A stretch of DNA of 64,000 bases from Lophius americanus (GCA_037951165.1 JBBDHG010000054.1:3052001-3116000), one strand, 5' to 3'; counted from the stretch's first letter, positions 42,854 to 54,919 are shown. A program made the numbers and translations. The notes: a model not told the origin generated them from the sequence alone.

Positions 42854-44079
42854 ACATTCATTAAAACACACATACATACCTACATTAATATTTGATAGAG
42901 AATAAATGCGTGGGAAAGTTAACAATCTACTAAGACACAAGGTGTCATTTTAAAGAGAATAAAGTGACTTTTTTGAAGTCATTTTTATGCAGTTTAAGGT
43001 CACAGAATCCACAGATGGCCTTATTTGACTCAGGAGCCAACAGATTGTTTTGTTTAACCAACACATTCCTTCCAGAGATTAAGCCCAACGTTGACAGTTA
43101 GTATACGATGACACAAATGAAGAACCGTTAGAAAAACACCTGGAGTCGTACATTATTTTAGCTGTAGCATTACTCAGGTATTGTCATTACCTGCCGTTAC
43201 ACTTCAACAACACCTTGCGTTAATTAGCTGACTAGCATCACTTGATACTAAAACGGTAAAAATGGCTAACCAAGCACTTGTGGGCCGTTTGGTAACTGTA
43301 ACGAGTTCATACGTCCTGACCCACGGCGGACGATTGGGTAGCCATAACGATTAAAACACAAACAACGTCCACTTATTCCAACATGTAAACAAACTCACTG
43401 TGTCACTGAGGTTAACTGGGTTAAGTCGCTGCTAGCCAGCTAGCAGGCTAGACTGGCTTGTCAAGTCACACTTACAACAACGGAAGCAGCATAGAAAGTG
43501 GGCTGAATGTGCCTTCAAAATAAAACCTAGTTCACGGTGTATTATTATAATCATTATAATAATCTTAATTAATAGAGTATTTTTCTTAACATTGTTACAA
43601 GGTGCTTCGCAGGGGAATCAAAACAAACAAATAAAATAAAATCCAAGACAAAATAAAAACAGGCAAACATTTTTAAGACTTTTTATAAGGCTAGTAGAAA
43701 TCTAATTTAAGACCTTATTAGCAAAATGTACACCGGGTATTAAGTACTACGTAGAGCTAATGACCCTATTTAGTTGCCCTTATCATCTGCATCAATTGTT
43801 TAAGCTTCTGCAAACATAAAATGTTCACTGACTGTGATTAATCAGCAAACATTTTCTTCATTTATCCTTCATTCTTGATCTTAACTGTATGTTATATTTC
43901 TTTTTAAATTGTACCGTTCATACTTTCCATAATTCATGAATGATTCATTGTTGTTTTTACTTATGCTATGGGATGATAGTGGAAATCAACATACAAAAAA
44001 CTCCCTACACAAATTAAAGCCAGATTATTTGCTTTCTACATTATGCAAAAAAACAACCCTAAAAACAAAACAGATAATT

Positions 44080-45150
44080 CTTCTTCTTCTTCTTTCAGCT
44101 GTTCCCTTTAGGGGTCGCCACAGCGGACCAACTGTTTCCATCTTGCCCCGTCCTCAGCATTTTTCTCTTTTACACCCACCAATTGCATGTCCTCTCTCAC
44201 CACATCCAGAAACCTCCTCTTTGGTCTTCCCCTTTTTTCTCCTGCCTGGCAGCTTCATCTGCAGCATCCTTCGACCAACAGACGTCAGAGCCGCCGTCTC
44301 TAAACCACACAGCAGAGCTTCTCTCACTGACGTCTCGTAAACCTTTCCCTTCACTCCTGCTGCTACTCTTCTGTCAGATATAACCACGGACACTCTTCTC
44401 CACCCACTCCACCCTGCCTGCACTTGATTCTTTGCCTCATTTCTAGACTCCCAGTTGCTTGGAACAGTTGACCCCAAGAACTTAAAAGTTCTTACATCCT
44501 CAGCGTTCCACCTGCCTCCCTTTCATTTACACATTTATATTCTGTCTTGCTGTGCGTACCTCCAACTCTCCAGGTTTTTATCCACCTGTTCCCTGCTCTC
44601 GCTGAAGTCCACCATTTGACCCTCGATCATCACAGCCCATATAGACTCCTGTCTGACATCATCTGTCAGCCTCTCCATCGCCATAGCAACTACTGCACAC
44701 CTCACCAGTGTCACTAACATACTTCTCTGACACTTTACACTTCCTCATGTAATACCATAATTCCTCCCTCGGCTCTCAGTCTTACACTTTCCCTAAATCC
44801 GCAAAGACACAACGCAACTCTTTCTGGCTCTCTCAAAAAAACATTGCATCTGTAGTTCTCTTTCTTTGCACAAAACCATACAAATGCTCACAAATTATTA
44901 CCTCTTCTATTATCCTAACTTCCACTACTCTTTATCCCCCTGTAGCTGCTACAACTCTGCACGTCACCCTTGTTCTTGAAAATCGGCACAAGTACACTTT
45001 TTCTCTATTCACAAGCATCCTCTTGCTCTCCAAGTTAGTTAAATAATCTAGATAAATAATCCACTGCTCTCCTCCATACCTCCACCGATATGTCATCAGG
45101 ACCGACCGCTTTCCATTCTTCGTTCTCTTCAAAGCTGCTCAAACCCATCA
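44080..45150 (-). mobile_element. RTE-type non-LTR retrotransposon, 3' part, decayed
   Basis: This is a reverse-complement copy of the element at 110-1,070. It begins on the plus strand with (ttc)n and 'gctgttccctttaggggtcg'. It then reads back through the end of the reverse transcriptase ('RQESIWAVMIEGQMVDFSES' on the minus strand at about 44,590-44,660). The catalytic box at that place is not intact, and several stops interrupt the frame. Confidence 0.85.
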
Positions 45151-45925
45151 GAAAAATATTAATATCTATCCTAAAACATACTGGGTGACGGTGTAAGGAG
45201 GCTAAAACAGGTGTGATGCTTTCACATCTCTTAGTTCAGGCTAAAATTCTGCCAGCTGAGTTTTGTACTTCCAATGGTCTCTTGATTATTCTTTTTATGT
45301 ACTCTATTTAGTTATAATAAAAAATAGAAACATATTCCCAGCAACTACTATAAGAGAAGCACAACTGCATACATGATTACTCACTATTTCCATCATTGCA
45401 AACAAAACAATTATCCAAATTGTATCAATAATATTACGACCTAAATTAACGGTAACCCTTCCGCTTTAAATCGGTTGCGTCGCTGCATGCTTTATTCTGA
45501 AAAATGGTACCGGAAGTGGTATTTAATTTAAAGACAAATGAACTTTTTGACAAGCGTCTACGGCCTGTTTGAGGCTAGACAGCTATCTGTTAGCAAGTTA
45601 CTGTAAACACAGGTCGGTAAACTGATTGTCACCACCTCTTCCTCATAGGATTGCAGGTGTCTGCTCAAAAGTACAGTTCTGAATCAATTCCCAGCAGTAA
45701 ACAACATAAACGGGGCAAACCGCTACTTTCGTTTGCAGATTTCAGCAAACTTGTTAGCAGGGCTGCTTGGCTGTGGCGCTAGCGCCGCCAGTTTCCTCCC
45801 AGCCTCTGACCCACAAACGCCTGCTGGTACAGAAGACAGCTCACTAGGTCGCTGCTCAGACGGATCGGAACATCCATCTCAGCAGCGGCCGTGTGACGGT
45901 TTGAGCTGGTGCAGTTATTTCTTAC

Positions 45926-46015
45926 CTGCTACGCGTCTTAAAGCCGTATAGCTGTCATTGTTATGCAAGACTACAGCGCAACGATGGTGTGCGGAATAAT
46001 CCGACACACCATCAC
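45926..46015 (-). promoter_or_regulatory. znf148: Probable znf148 5' non-coding exon and promoter region
   Basis: A strong minus-strand donor (GCAG|GTAAGA) ends an exon at 45,926. The sequence around 45,780-46,060 is locally GC- and CpG-rich. No coding frame is present. The start of transcription is not determinable by eye; 46,015 is a guess. A near-palindrome (45,983-46,013) and a CTCF-type motif (46,045-46,058) lie at its upstream edge. Confidence 0.5.
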
Positions 46016-46044
46016 GTCTGATGGAGGCACAGCGGATTTATCTG

Positions 46045-46058
46045 GCGCCATCTAGTGG
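46045..46058 (-). promoter_or_regulatory. CTCF-type binding motif
   Basis: The minus strand reads CCACTAGATGGCGC, which fits the degenerate vertebrate CTCF consensus CCASYAGRKGGCRS at every position. It sits just upstream of the probable znf148 first exon, between znf148 and the divergent micropeptide gene. Confidence 0.6.
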
Positions 46059-46125
46059 CAAACCTCCATCACTGACTCCAGGTCGCTGCTCTCTCTGCTG
46101 ATATACAGCCATCAGTGATCTGATC

Positions 46126-46126
<1 letters not shown>

Positions 46127-46159
<33 letters not shown>

Positions 46160-46207
46160 ATTTCATTTATAATGCACTTTACATTTGAGTCAAATCTCAA
46201 AGTGCTG
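46127..46207 (-). repeat. L2-type LINE 3' tail with (TAA)n
   Basis: A (TAA)n tract is joined to 'catttcatttataatgcact' and 'tcaaatctcaaagtgctgc'. Confidence 0.65.
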
Positions 46208-47314
46208 CCATCAGCCATTATATTAGGCGTTTAAATCATCAACAGATATAATAATATAGGACAGATGTAGCATATGTAGTGTTTGTATATATGATTGTTG
46301 GTCGGCTGATAGAATCCATGTGGAGAGTCAGCACATCCCAGTTAGTAGAGGCAACGCTCTGAGAAATAGAACATCACATTTACTGAATAATGTCAGCCTG
46401 ACCCGCAGAATACGGTTGAATCAATGATCATGAATGGATAATCAAAAATGATCTACCGCTGAACGATATTTCGCAAATGTCTTATAGGCTTCATCATCCA
46501 ATAATGAGGACTTTAATAAACAAAGTTATGTCTCATTTACTGAACCCAATTATTCTGCATGTAATAAACGTTGTTATGTTGACTTTAATAAGGAAAGACG
46601 AGTTTAATTTCCTACACAGTTATGTTGTATGTATTAATCACAGTTCCGTCAGACCACCCGCGTAATAAATGCATGTTAATATTGTTATAGCAGTAAAACA
46701 TAGTTGGAGTTTGATGTCTAGACTCTGACCTCAAACTCATATTCTAAAAACTCTCAGTAAAATACTGGACTCCCTTTATCAGAGCCTACAGGGGGATGAT
46801 GTTTAACTGATGATTATTTAAAAAAATCATGCACTGCAAACCAAATCAATGTTTCATTTCTATGTGTGCAGCTGAAATCAGTTCCATCATGTTCTCGTGT
46901 GTTTAAATTAGATGGGGGTGTTAAAGTGGGCCGTACTTTTGTCAATATCAAAGCAAAACTATGAAGGCGCTGATCTCCTAGTTTGTCTGTGTCACATGTA
47001 AGATACAAAAGTTTAGCGCTTATAAATTATAAATTAAATGAAAATTTAAATAAATTAAATGTATTAATAGTTATATTATTATTAAAAGTGACTTTTAAAT
47101 GCCTTTGACCATCTATTGCTGCCTATACATTAATGTTTTTATTTATTTATTTCATGTATTATCAATATTATCATTGTTACTATTATTAATGCTCAGGATC
47201 TGTAAATGAATGTCCCTCTACTGAGGGGACGTGGAGTATATGCTAACACATTTATTCCAGAGTGCACCTTAATCTCACTCAGGACTGTTGCATTATTTGC
47301 ATAAAGCAGAGAGC
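46208..47314. other. Intergenic, no gene seen
   Basis: AT-rich sequence. A short repeat also found at 26.4 kb and 51.0 kb lies at 46,815-46,872. Confidence 0.5.
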
Positions 47315-48692
47315 TCCTTCCTTATCCTGGAAAGAGTAGTTGCTGCCCAACCCCATCAGCATATGTCCAACCATGACCTATGAACCCCTACACTCTGGAT
47401 TCAGACCTCACCACAGCACAGAGACTGCCCTCATCAAAATCACCAACGACCTCTTCATAGCAGCAGATTCCGGTCACGTCTTCATCCTCATCCTCCTTGA
47501 CATCTCAGCAGCTTTTGATACAGTCTCCCTCTCCATCCTCCCTAACCGTCTAACGGACCACTTAGGACTCACCGGAACAGCCCTCTGCTGATTTAGATCT
47601 TATCTTTCCAACAGAAAACTATTCATCAACATAAATGCCTCCAGCTCCCCCCCAGCCCCAGTCAACCAAGAGGTCCCTCAAGGTTCTGTGCTCGGACCCC
47701 TCCTCTTCACCATCTACATGCTCCTCCTTGGTCAGATTATCCGCCATCACGGTCTCAGTTTCCACTCCTACGCCGACAACACACAGTTCTACATCAGCAC
47801 CAAGCCACCCACCAACCCCCCTCCCCAGCCCCTAGTCAAATGCCTACAGGAAATAAAAACATGCATGTCACCTAACCTCCTCAAACTAAACCGCAGCAAA
47901 ACAGAGTTCATGGTTGTGGCCCCTAAGACACTTCTCCGGGAGGTTGGAGATCTCCTCCTGGACCTGGCCGGTTGCTCCATCTGCCCATCCTCCGAGGTCC
48001 GTAACCTAGGTGTCATCCTGGACCCTTTCATTTCAATCAGACATCAAATCCATCACAAAACCCGCCTTCTACCACCTCAAGGACATCTCTCATCTCCGGC
48101 CATCACTCTCTGACTCTGTTCCAGATTCCCTCATCCTCATCCTTCATCACCCCCCGTCTGGACTACTGTAGTGGAGTCCTGCCTGGGGTACCCAGCAAAA
48201 CCCCGGACCGGCTCCAGTATGTCCAAAACTCAGCAGCCAGGGTTCTCACCCGCACCAGGCCCTGGCAGCACATCACCCCCACCCTCATCCACCTTCACTG
48301 GCTTCCTATCAAATCACGCATCAACTACAAATCCCTCCATGCCCTTGACCCCCAGCACCTCACCGACCTTCTCCACCCCTTCACTCCTTCTCTGAGGCTT
48401 CACTCCTCAGACACCGGTCTTCTCTCCACCCCCCACACCAGTCTGCGAACATTCGGCGACAGAGCCTTCAGCGTCACAGCCCCTCTGGAACTCTGTCCCC
48501 ACTGAAATAAGGAATTCTGCAACCCTGGACATTTTCAAAAAACTCCTCAAAAACCACCAGTTCTTAAAGGTCTACGATCTCAATGTCCCCTCCACACATC
48601 CCTCCTTTTAATGTTTATTCATTAGTATGTTTTGACTACCCTCTATGTAAAAAGTCCCTGGGTTCATAGAAAGCCGCTATATAAGTCCAATC

Positions 48693-48725
<33 letters not shown>
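47315..48725 (+). mobile_element. L2-type LINE, reverse transcriptase and 3' tail, decayed
   Basis: Plus-strand frames read 'SGFRPHHSTETALIKITNDL', 'LDISAAFDTVSLSILPNRL', 'VPQGSVLGPLLFTIYMLLLG' and 'SFHSYADNTQFYIS', the palm of an L2-clade reverse transcriptase. The catalytic YADD is YADN and there are stops and frameshifts. The post-palm region continues to about 48,600. The 3' end is a (TTA)n microsatellite (48,690-48,723), typical of L2. The N-terminal endonuclease is missing. Confidence 0.88.
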
Positions 48726-48726
<1 letters not shown>

Positions 48727-49394
48727 CTTGCTTTATGCTGAAATACACCCATTGAATCAAGTTCAGTTCTCACAAAGAATTGTTTTTTTGAGTGAAACAT
48801 GAAAAACCACGTATTCATGTTCATTTTATATACTCAAAGTTTTTATTTTTGCATTCATGTTTTTATTGATTGTTGCTATGATATATATTTTAACACATAT
48901 TTTGGTGTCAGACTTTCATTTTTGCTTTATTTCATGTATTGCTTTATTAGTGAGGGACAACATTGATCATAAATGTTACCATTTGATGTTTTCTTATTGG
49001 ATCTGCCTCAGGCTGACTTTCATCTGCGTTCCCCCTGGACGAATACCTTAACCTTAAAATATCCCCCCCCCCCCCCCCGACAGCACTGATAAACAAACAT
49101 CACTTAACAGCAGAAAAAATGGTTCTCTCAATTATTTTATTCTTACCATGTATACTAGACTAATAAATTCATGTCATTACAGATTTTTTAAAGTCGCGCT
49201 GGGATAAACTTGAATAATAGATTATTTTGTGGGACATGATGACATATTAAAATGAAATAAATTCTACAACAACACAGACTCTTTTCAGTTCAGTCATATT
49301 ACTATTATGTGTGAATATGTCTTTTAAAGAAGTTGTCAGGCTCTTTCAGAGAGAAACTTCCATCCCATCAGTGACAATGACGTCAGATTCAGCC
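48726..49394. other. Intergenic, no gene seen
   Basis: AT-rich sequence between two L2 remnants, with one poly-C tract. Confidence 0.5.
49063..49078. repeat. Poly-C tract, 16 bases
   Basis: Uninterrupted C run. Confidence 0.95.
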
Positions 49395-50165
49395 TGATGT
49401 GATTTCACTGCTGCATCTAAACCCCAGCAGAACTTTTCTGTTAGCCCGGGTGACTGTGTCTCGTCCATTGCCCCTCTTCCATTTGGAGTCCCCCAAGGTT
49501 CCATTCTTTTGCCGATCCTTTTTTCTTTGTTTCTGCTCCCCTTCGGGTTGATTTGAAGGAAACACTGCATCTCCTATCGTTTTTATGCAGATGACTGAAA
49601 AATTTACCTGCCACTGAAATTGAATTCTTTGTATTCTTTGCCGGAGTGTCCGAAGGGACATCAAAGCCTGGGTGGCCCTTAACTTTTTACGTTTTAATGA
49701 TAGCAAAACCGATGGTGTTTGGACCTAGAGGTATCATTGATACCTCTGCTATGGACCTGGGCTCCCTGCAGCCATTTTTAAAATCCACTGTTTCAAACCT
49801 TGGCGTCAAAATGGACTGTCATTTTTAAACTTAATAAACGGATAAACTCTGTGGTTATATCCATTTATTTTTTTAATCAGTTGACCTTTTTAACCTTTAA
49901 TGATTTTGAAAAGCTTAATCATGCTTTTATTACAACCCGCTTGGACTACTGGGATGCTCTTTATTTCGGCGTCAGCCAGACGTCCCTCTCATGTTTGTAG
50001 TTGGCTCAAAATGCCGCCTCTTGGTTCTTAGCAGGCTCAAACAGAGAGAGAGCACACCTCCCCCCCATTCTGGACCCCCTGCACTGACTACCGGTACGTT
50101 TTAGGATTCATTTGAATGTTTTATTGTTAGTTTTTAAATCTTTAAGAGGGGCAGCACCCACATAG
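49395..50165 (+). mobile_element. Second L2-type LINE remnant, more diverged
   Basis: 'tttggagtcccccaaggttc' (FGVPQGS), 'tcgtttttatgcagatgac' (FYADD), 'acaacccgcttggactactg' and 'ggctcaaaatgccgcctctt' are L2 reverse-transcriptase landmarks in order, in broken frames. The YADD coding triplets survive, but the frame does not. It differs clearly from the neighbouring copy at 47.3 kb and is a separate insertion. Confidence 0.7.
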
Positions 50166-50169
50166 ACAT

Positions 50170-51000
50170 TTCTTAGGTCTTAAAGACCTACACTCCTTCG
50201 AGGTCACTGAGGTCAGCTGACCAGTTTTGTTCTGGTCGTCCCTAAAACAAATCTGAAAATGAGCGACGACCAAATGTATGTAACGACCATGTAACTGCCC
50301 TACCCCAAAATCAATCCAGCTCTTTCTCACACTGACATCTAGGGGGTATAAACTTTGAAATGGATCCACAAAATGAATAAATCATAGGCATTGAATTTGG
50401 ACTAAATTGGAGAGACGGTTAAGAAGTTATGTCCGGAAAACAGTGTTTTCATAAAAAAAAACTCCCTTTGTGAGTAAAATATGAACCACTAGAGATATCT
50501 ACAAGATAGATTTTCCTGAGTGTATTCATATGCACCAAATTGAGAGTAAATTGAACCAAGGGTTAGGAAGTGATGTCGGAAAAGCTCTATAAATAAAATA
50601 ATAAAAACAAAATGTATTTATAAAATAATTAAATAAATGTATATTTATATCCTTAATTTGACCAGGTAAAGTCCCTTTTCATTATAAGCTCCCCTTAGTG
50701 AGTATAATATGAAATATTAAAGTAAAACACGTTGCATAGTCGATAGATCTCCTTGATTCGGTTCATATTCACCAAATTTGTACTAAATCGGACCGAAGGT
50801 TGAAGTAATTATGGCTTGAAAACTTTTGGAGACGGACAACCGACCTTTCCCAAAATCAATCCAGTTCTTCCTCGCACTGTGGTCTGGGTGGGCATAGAAT
50901 GATGAGTCCATAATATCCCAAACTTTTCGGTGATATAATGAGTCACATTTAATTTGAGGAGAATTGCTTGTAGAACGCAGGGGATTTGGGGGTTTTCCGG
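50170..51000 (+). repeat. Modular unknown interspersed repeat, locus 2
   Basis: Modules: 'ccccaaaatcaatccagctc', 'actccctttgtgagtaaaat', 'ggttaggaagtgatgtcgga', 'gctccccttagtgagtataa', 'caaatttgtactaaatcgga' and 'cccaaaatcaatccagttct'. The internal module recurs about every 220-240 bases. Confidence 0.6.
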
Positions 51001-51400
51001 ATTATACCCTTGCTGTCATAGGTCTAGTTAATGCATATTGTTCCTTCCAAATAAAAGTCATGTAATGCAAACAACATTCAGGTTTCATCTTCTGAAACAA
51101 TAAGGTTTCATGTACCAAACTAAAAATTAAATTATAATAATATAAACTCTTTAAACAGTTCATTGCAATGAAACTCGCTCGTTTAAATTGTTTAGGATGC
51201 GGCTGTGTAGTTCTTGACATAAAAACCCAACAAAGTAATGTTATACCGGCTTATAGCGGCTTATAACAGGAATAAAATAGAAGTGAAGGTCGGAGAAGGT
51301 TTGGTGTTTGTCAGTCCTGTGATTAAGAGCTGAGATAAATGATGCTGAGGGTCCAGATGAGACGATAGCCTGTCATGCTGAGACATCACACACTCGCACG
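51001..51400. other. Intergenic upstream of the micropeptide gene
   Basis: A copy of a short repeat (51,040-51,105) is followed by sequence that becomes CpG-rich from about 51,380. No gene is seen. Confidence 0.4.
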
Positions 51401-51906
51401 CGCACACGCGCGCACACACGACCCGCTGTTAGGAATACTAATCAACTTGTTTGCCCACAAGTGCAGCAGCTCGGTGCGCAACTTCGCATCTCTCCACCCG
51501 TCTCTCTTTTTGGGTTCAATCCAAGCCCCACCTGCTGAATGACATCAAGTTTGAGTAGCACACTCCTCTGAACCCTTCTCTCACTCCGCTCACTCCTCTC
51601 ACCCCTGTGTGTCTGATGTGCTACAGGCAGCAGCAGGGAGAGGACCCGGCGACAGACAGCCCACTCGCGCGCCGCTTCTAGCAAAGGGAAGCCCCCACGC
51701 GTTGCGCGCCTGGATACACTCGCGTCGTGAAGTGCGTGTGCACGTGCGTCAGGCTCTTCATGTGTGTGTGGGGGCACGACAAAGCCCCGGACTCCGTCCT
51801 CAACAGTTGCTACCGGAGCCCCGGAGAGGAGAGGTGGAGAGAGACAGCAGACTGAGGACGGACGGACGCGGAGCCCCACGCCGCTCCGCCCGGCTCTGCT
51901 CCTGAC
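51401..51906 (+). promoter_or_regulatory. CpG-rich leader/promoter of the micropeptide gene with two uORFs
   Basis: GC- and CpG-rich sequence with many CG dinucleotides stands out from the AT-rich surroundings. Two upstream ATG frames are present: 51,616-51,681 (21 codons) and 51,760-51,855 (31 codons), both ending before the main ATG. The transcription start was not located. Confidence 0.45.
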
Positions 51907-52035
51907 ATGCAGTCGTTCATCTCTCCGGTGACCAAGGCCATTCTAGTAGCGCTCTTCATCTTCGCCATACTCCTCATCCTCTACGTGATCCTTTGGTACA
52001 TCTGCAGAGACGTGGATTGCGATCACGGTATTTGA
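51907..52035 (+). CDS. Putative 42-residue single-pass membrane micropeptide
   Basis: ATG at 51,907 (G at -3) to TGA at 52,033-52,035. The protein has a short polar N-terminus 'MQSFISPVTK'. Next comes one long hydrophobic helix (about residues 11-32, with 'LVALFIFAILLILYVIL' inside) capped by Trp-Tyr. The tail 'CRDVDCDHGI' is acidic and Cys-containing. The arrangement suggests a small membrane anchor or regulator of the sarcolipin/SMIM kind, but I do not recognise the family. It is too short for a usual ORF scan. Support: the frame sits at the end of a CpG-rich leader, its codons are GC-rich at third positions (CTC, ATC, GTG), and hydrophobicity is continuous with no wasted residues. Against: no homologue checked. 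Translation depends on getting past two uORFs. Confidence 0.6.
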   Translation: MQSFISPVTKAILVALFIFAILLILYVILWYICRDVDCDHGI

Positions 52036-52780
52036 GGATTCCGTTAAAACGGGACTAATCTGAGAATGGGGCGCAGAGGAGCCCGGAGTCAACCCGTAAG
52101 TCTGCCGTCTGCATGTTTGCTCTTCTTTCCTGCTGTGTGTGCGCGTGTTCCGAGGTTATCGTGTTCCCGGGTTATCTACAGTCCGTGTTCCTGCCGTGCG
52201 TAATGTTCACGGCGCTCTGGAGAGAAGGTGACGATCCACCGGCACTTCAACAACTCCATCATCCGTCTGTGAGGGATATTGTTTTGCGGACTGACAGTGA
52301 ATTCCCAAAGGTGATGTAATGTCGTTAGGAGGATATCGAACCGGTGTCAAACAAAAACAGCGTGGGCGCGCGCGCAGGGGCTCAACTGGAGAACGAGGAC
52401 CGTCAGTGACATTGCGGTAAACGGCGTGGGTGTCCCTAAAGGTCGAGTGATCACATCTGTCTGCCGGTTCGGTCCAACCATCTCCTTCCCTCCTTTTATC
52501 TGCAGCATTAGTTCGTGGAGCTCTGAGGAGGCATCCGCGTTGGCATTTTACACTGAAAGAGATAACGGGATTATCGGAACCGGCTCCTGCGCGTTTTAGT
52601 CCTAATCTGTTTGGTGCCTTGTTTTGGACTCCTTATCAAGAAAACCCCGCTAATACTTTTACGCACGGGGCATTCAGATCCCCCCCGACACCACTGAGCC
52701 CTTTCAACATGCTTTGTCCAACATTAGTTTAGGAAAACGCGCTTTCACTGGCTTCCACACGCGCACACACGCGCACACTG
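52036..52780 (+). other. GC-rich sequence downstream of the micropeptide, possible 3' UTR and intron start
   Basis: A donor-like ACCC|GTAAGT lies at 52,098/52,099, 63 bases after the stop, so the 3' UTR may be spliced. The CpG enrichment continues to about 52,780 and then stops. Confidence 0.35.
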
Positions 52781-53089
52781 AATGTATTGGCCAGGATTAA
52801 TGAAGTACTTTTCGATATTTCAGGCATGTTGGTCCCCAGTGTCTTCATGCTGTCACATGGCCCGTAAAGCTGTTAAACATGTGAGGTGTGATTGGCATTT
52901 TTCATCTAGAGCCGAAGCATTTAGTTTTCCTCCCCAGCCAATCCGAAACCCAGAGAAATGAAGAAGCAGAGCAGGTTTTTTAAGTGGCTATCATGAAGGG
53001 CACACCAAGGACATGTTGCCTTTTGAGGCTTTTAGGAAATTCAAGCAAGAGTGTTGAGAGAATGTTAACCAATCCAATCCAGTGAGAAA

Positions 53090-54480
53090 AAAAAACACCT
53101 GTATAACTTACCGTAAAATAAACAGTTGTGCCAGAATGTTGCTGTAAAAAAACTCAGTGACAATCTATAAGACATTACACTGTAAAAAATGTCAGCAGAA
53201 ATGAGGGTGAAAACCTGTTAAATGACGACAGTAAAATACCCCAATACTGATATTCTATGATTTCACATTTCATTATTCTGTTTTTTAGTCTGTTTTTTAG
53301 TTTTTGCATAGCTCCATTCTTTTTTTGTGGTCCCTTTTCATGTTGTGGCGTGAACGAAACTGGTGGGTTGTGGCAGGGAAAGGGAAAATTTTATCATGTA
53401 AAACACCTTATGCTATGTTTTCATGTCTGAAAAGTGCTTTATAAATAAAGTTTGATTGACTTAATAAGTCATTTAACCCTAGTGAATTATCCTACATTAA
53501 GAAATAGTGAATAACTTGATATTTTATAGTCTGAATATGTGGGAAAAACATATAACATTTTATTCAAGCAAATAGAAAAATACCATAATTTCACTAGTAA
53601 GTCACTACTGTAAAATTATTATTCAGTCTTAATTCTAGACTTTGCTTTCTGTACATTTAAACCTACAGTAAAAAAACAAAACAAACTTAAACCACTTAGC
53701 TAGAACATACTATCGTTTCTACAATTACAAGATGCTTAATATGTCAGATATTTTTGAAATAATGTTGATTTCTTGGTTGGGGAAATTATGAATACATTGC
53801 AGATTACTGTTATTTTCTGTAATTAACTATGTAACTGTAAACAGGTTGACATTATAACTGTTTCTTATGATAATGTACATTAATCCTGTGTACATGGTCA
53901 CTTTATTTTTTTGTATCAAAATTCCGGCAACCACAGCTACAGGTATTTTACAGTAAATTATAGTATTTTTATTTCTACACTGTACAATATTTGAGTAGGG
54001 CAACCAAGATTTAATGTCAAGCTGTTTACAAGACAGTACGTTACATGTAATGGTAGGGAATTACATTAAATTTGGACTCTTTATTTTACCTCGATTTAAA
54101 AATGATTTCATAAACGTTGAAATCATAAACGCCACATACCATAGTTTTTTTGCACATGTTACTGTCGAACCAAGGATATGTTCTTGCTAACTGGTTGAAG
54201 TTTTTTGTATTTTAAATTTGAATGTACAAAACTATATTATCTATAATTTAAATAGAATAACATTTTACAGTAAGGGCTTGCTCCTGACATTATGGTATTT
54301 TTATGTCAATTTTTCCAAAAGTTTATATTTCCAATGTAAAATTCTGTATTTTCTTCATATTCTAACTGTAAAAAAATGAAGCTCTATACTCTTTACTGTT
54401 TTAATATAATTCACCGTATCTGCTGTATGGATATAGAGTTTTGAATTTTACAGCCTTTTACTGTTTCCATTCAAAAAACA
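53090..54480. repeat. 'acagtaaa/tttactgt'-rich degenerate repeat, cluster 1
   Basis: Many occurrences of 'actgtaaaaa', 'acagtaaaat' and 'tttactgt' occur over 1.4 kb without a clean period, e.g. 'cattacactgtaaaaaatgt' (about 53,175) and 'tattttacagtaaattatag' (about 53,945). Confidence 0.55.
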
Positions 54481-54919
54481 GTTTGAACGTCATTTCCACT
54501 TCCACTGACTATTTCTACAGTTTACGTCTGGTTTACTTCTTTACGGTATGATTTTATTTCACACATCTGGATGCGGTATATCACATCTCTACACGCTTCA
54601 CTCAGATAAACATCCCAGAGGATCTGAAAGGGGCCAAGCAGCTCATCCAATTCATCCAGAAAGTGCAAGTTTTAGCTTCAAAATGTTAAACCCTCTTACT
54701 TTGATCCAACTACGCCCCACTCTTGTATTTAAGAATCATAAGCAGCCTAAACTTCGGATGCAGCGACGGGGAAGAAACCCTGCGGCTTCCTTAAAGTGTT
54801 GCGTGAACTCTCCTGCAGAGAGAGGAGAGACTCCGGTGTGAGGGCTGATTCCCTCTATGACCGGACGACAAAATGATTTCTGTCAGCCATGAGTGGATAT
54901 GTAACCAGAATATGTCACC

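Larger units (their letters stand above)
41566..45925. other. znf148 5' intron
   Basis: It contains an AT microsatellite (42,790-42,850), an L2-like tail (42,508-42,575) and an RTE remnant (44,080-45,150). No coding exon is visible. Confidence 0.5.
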
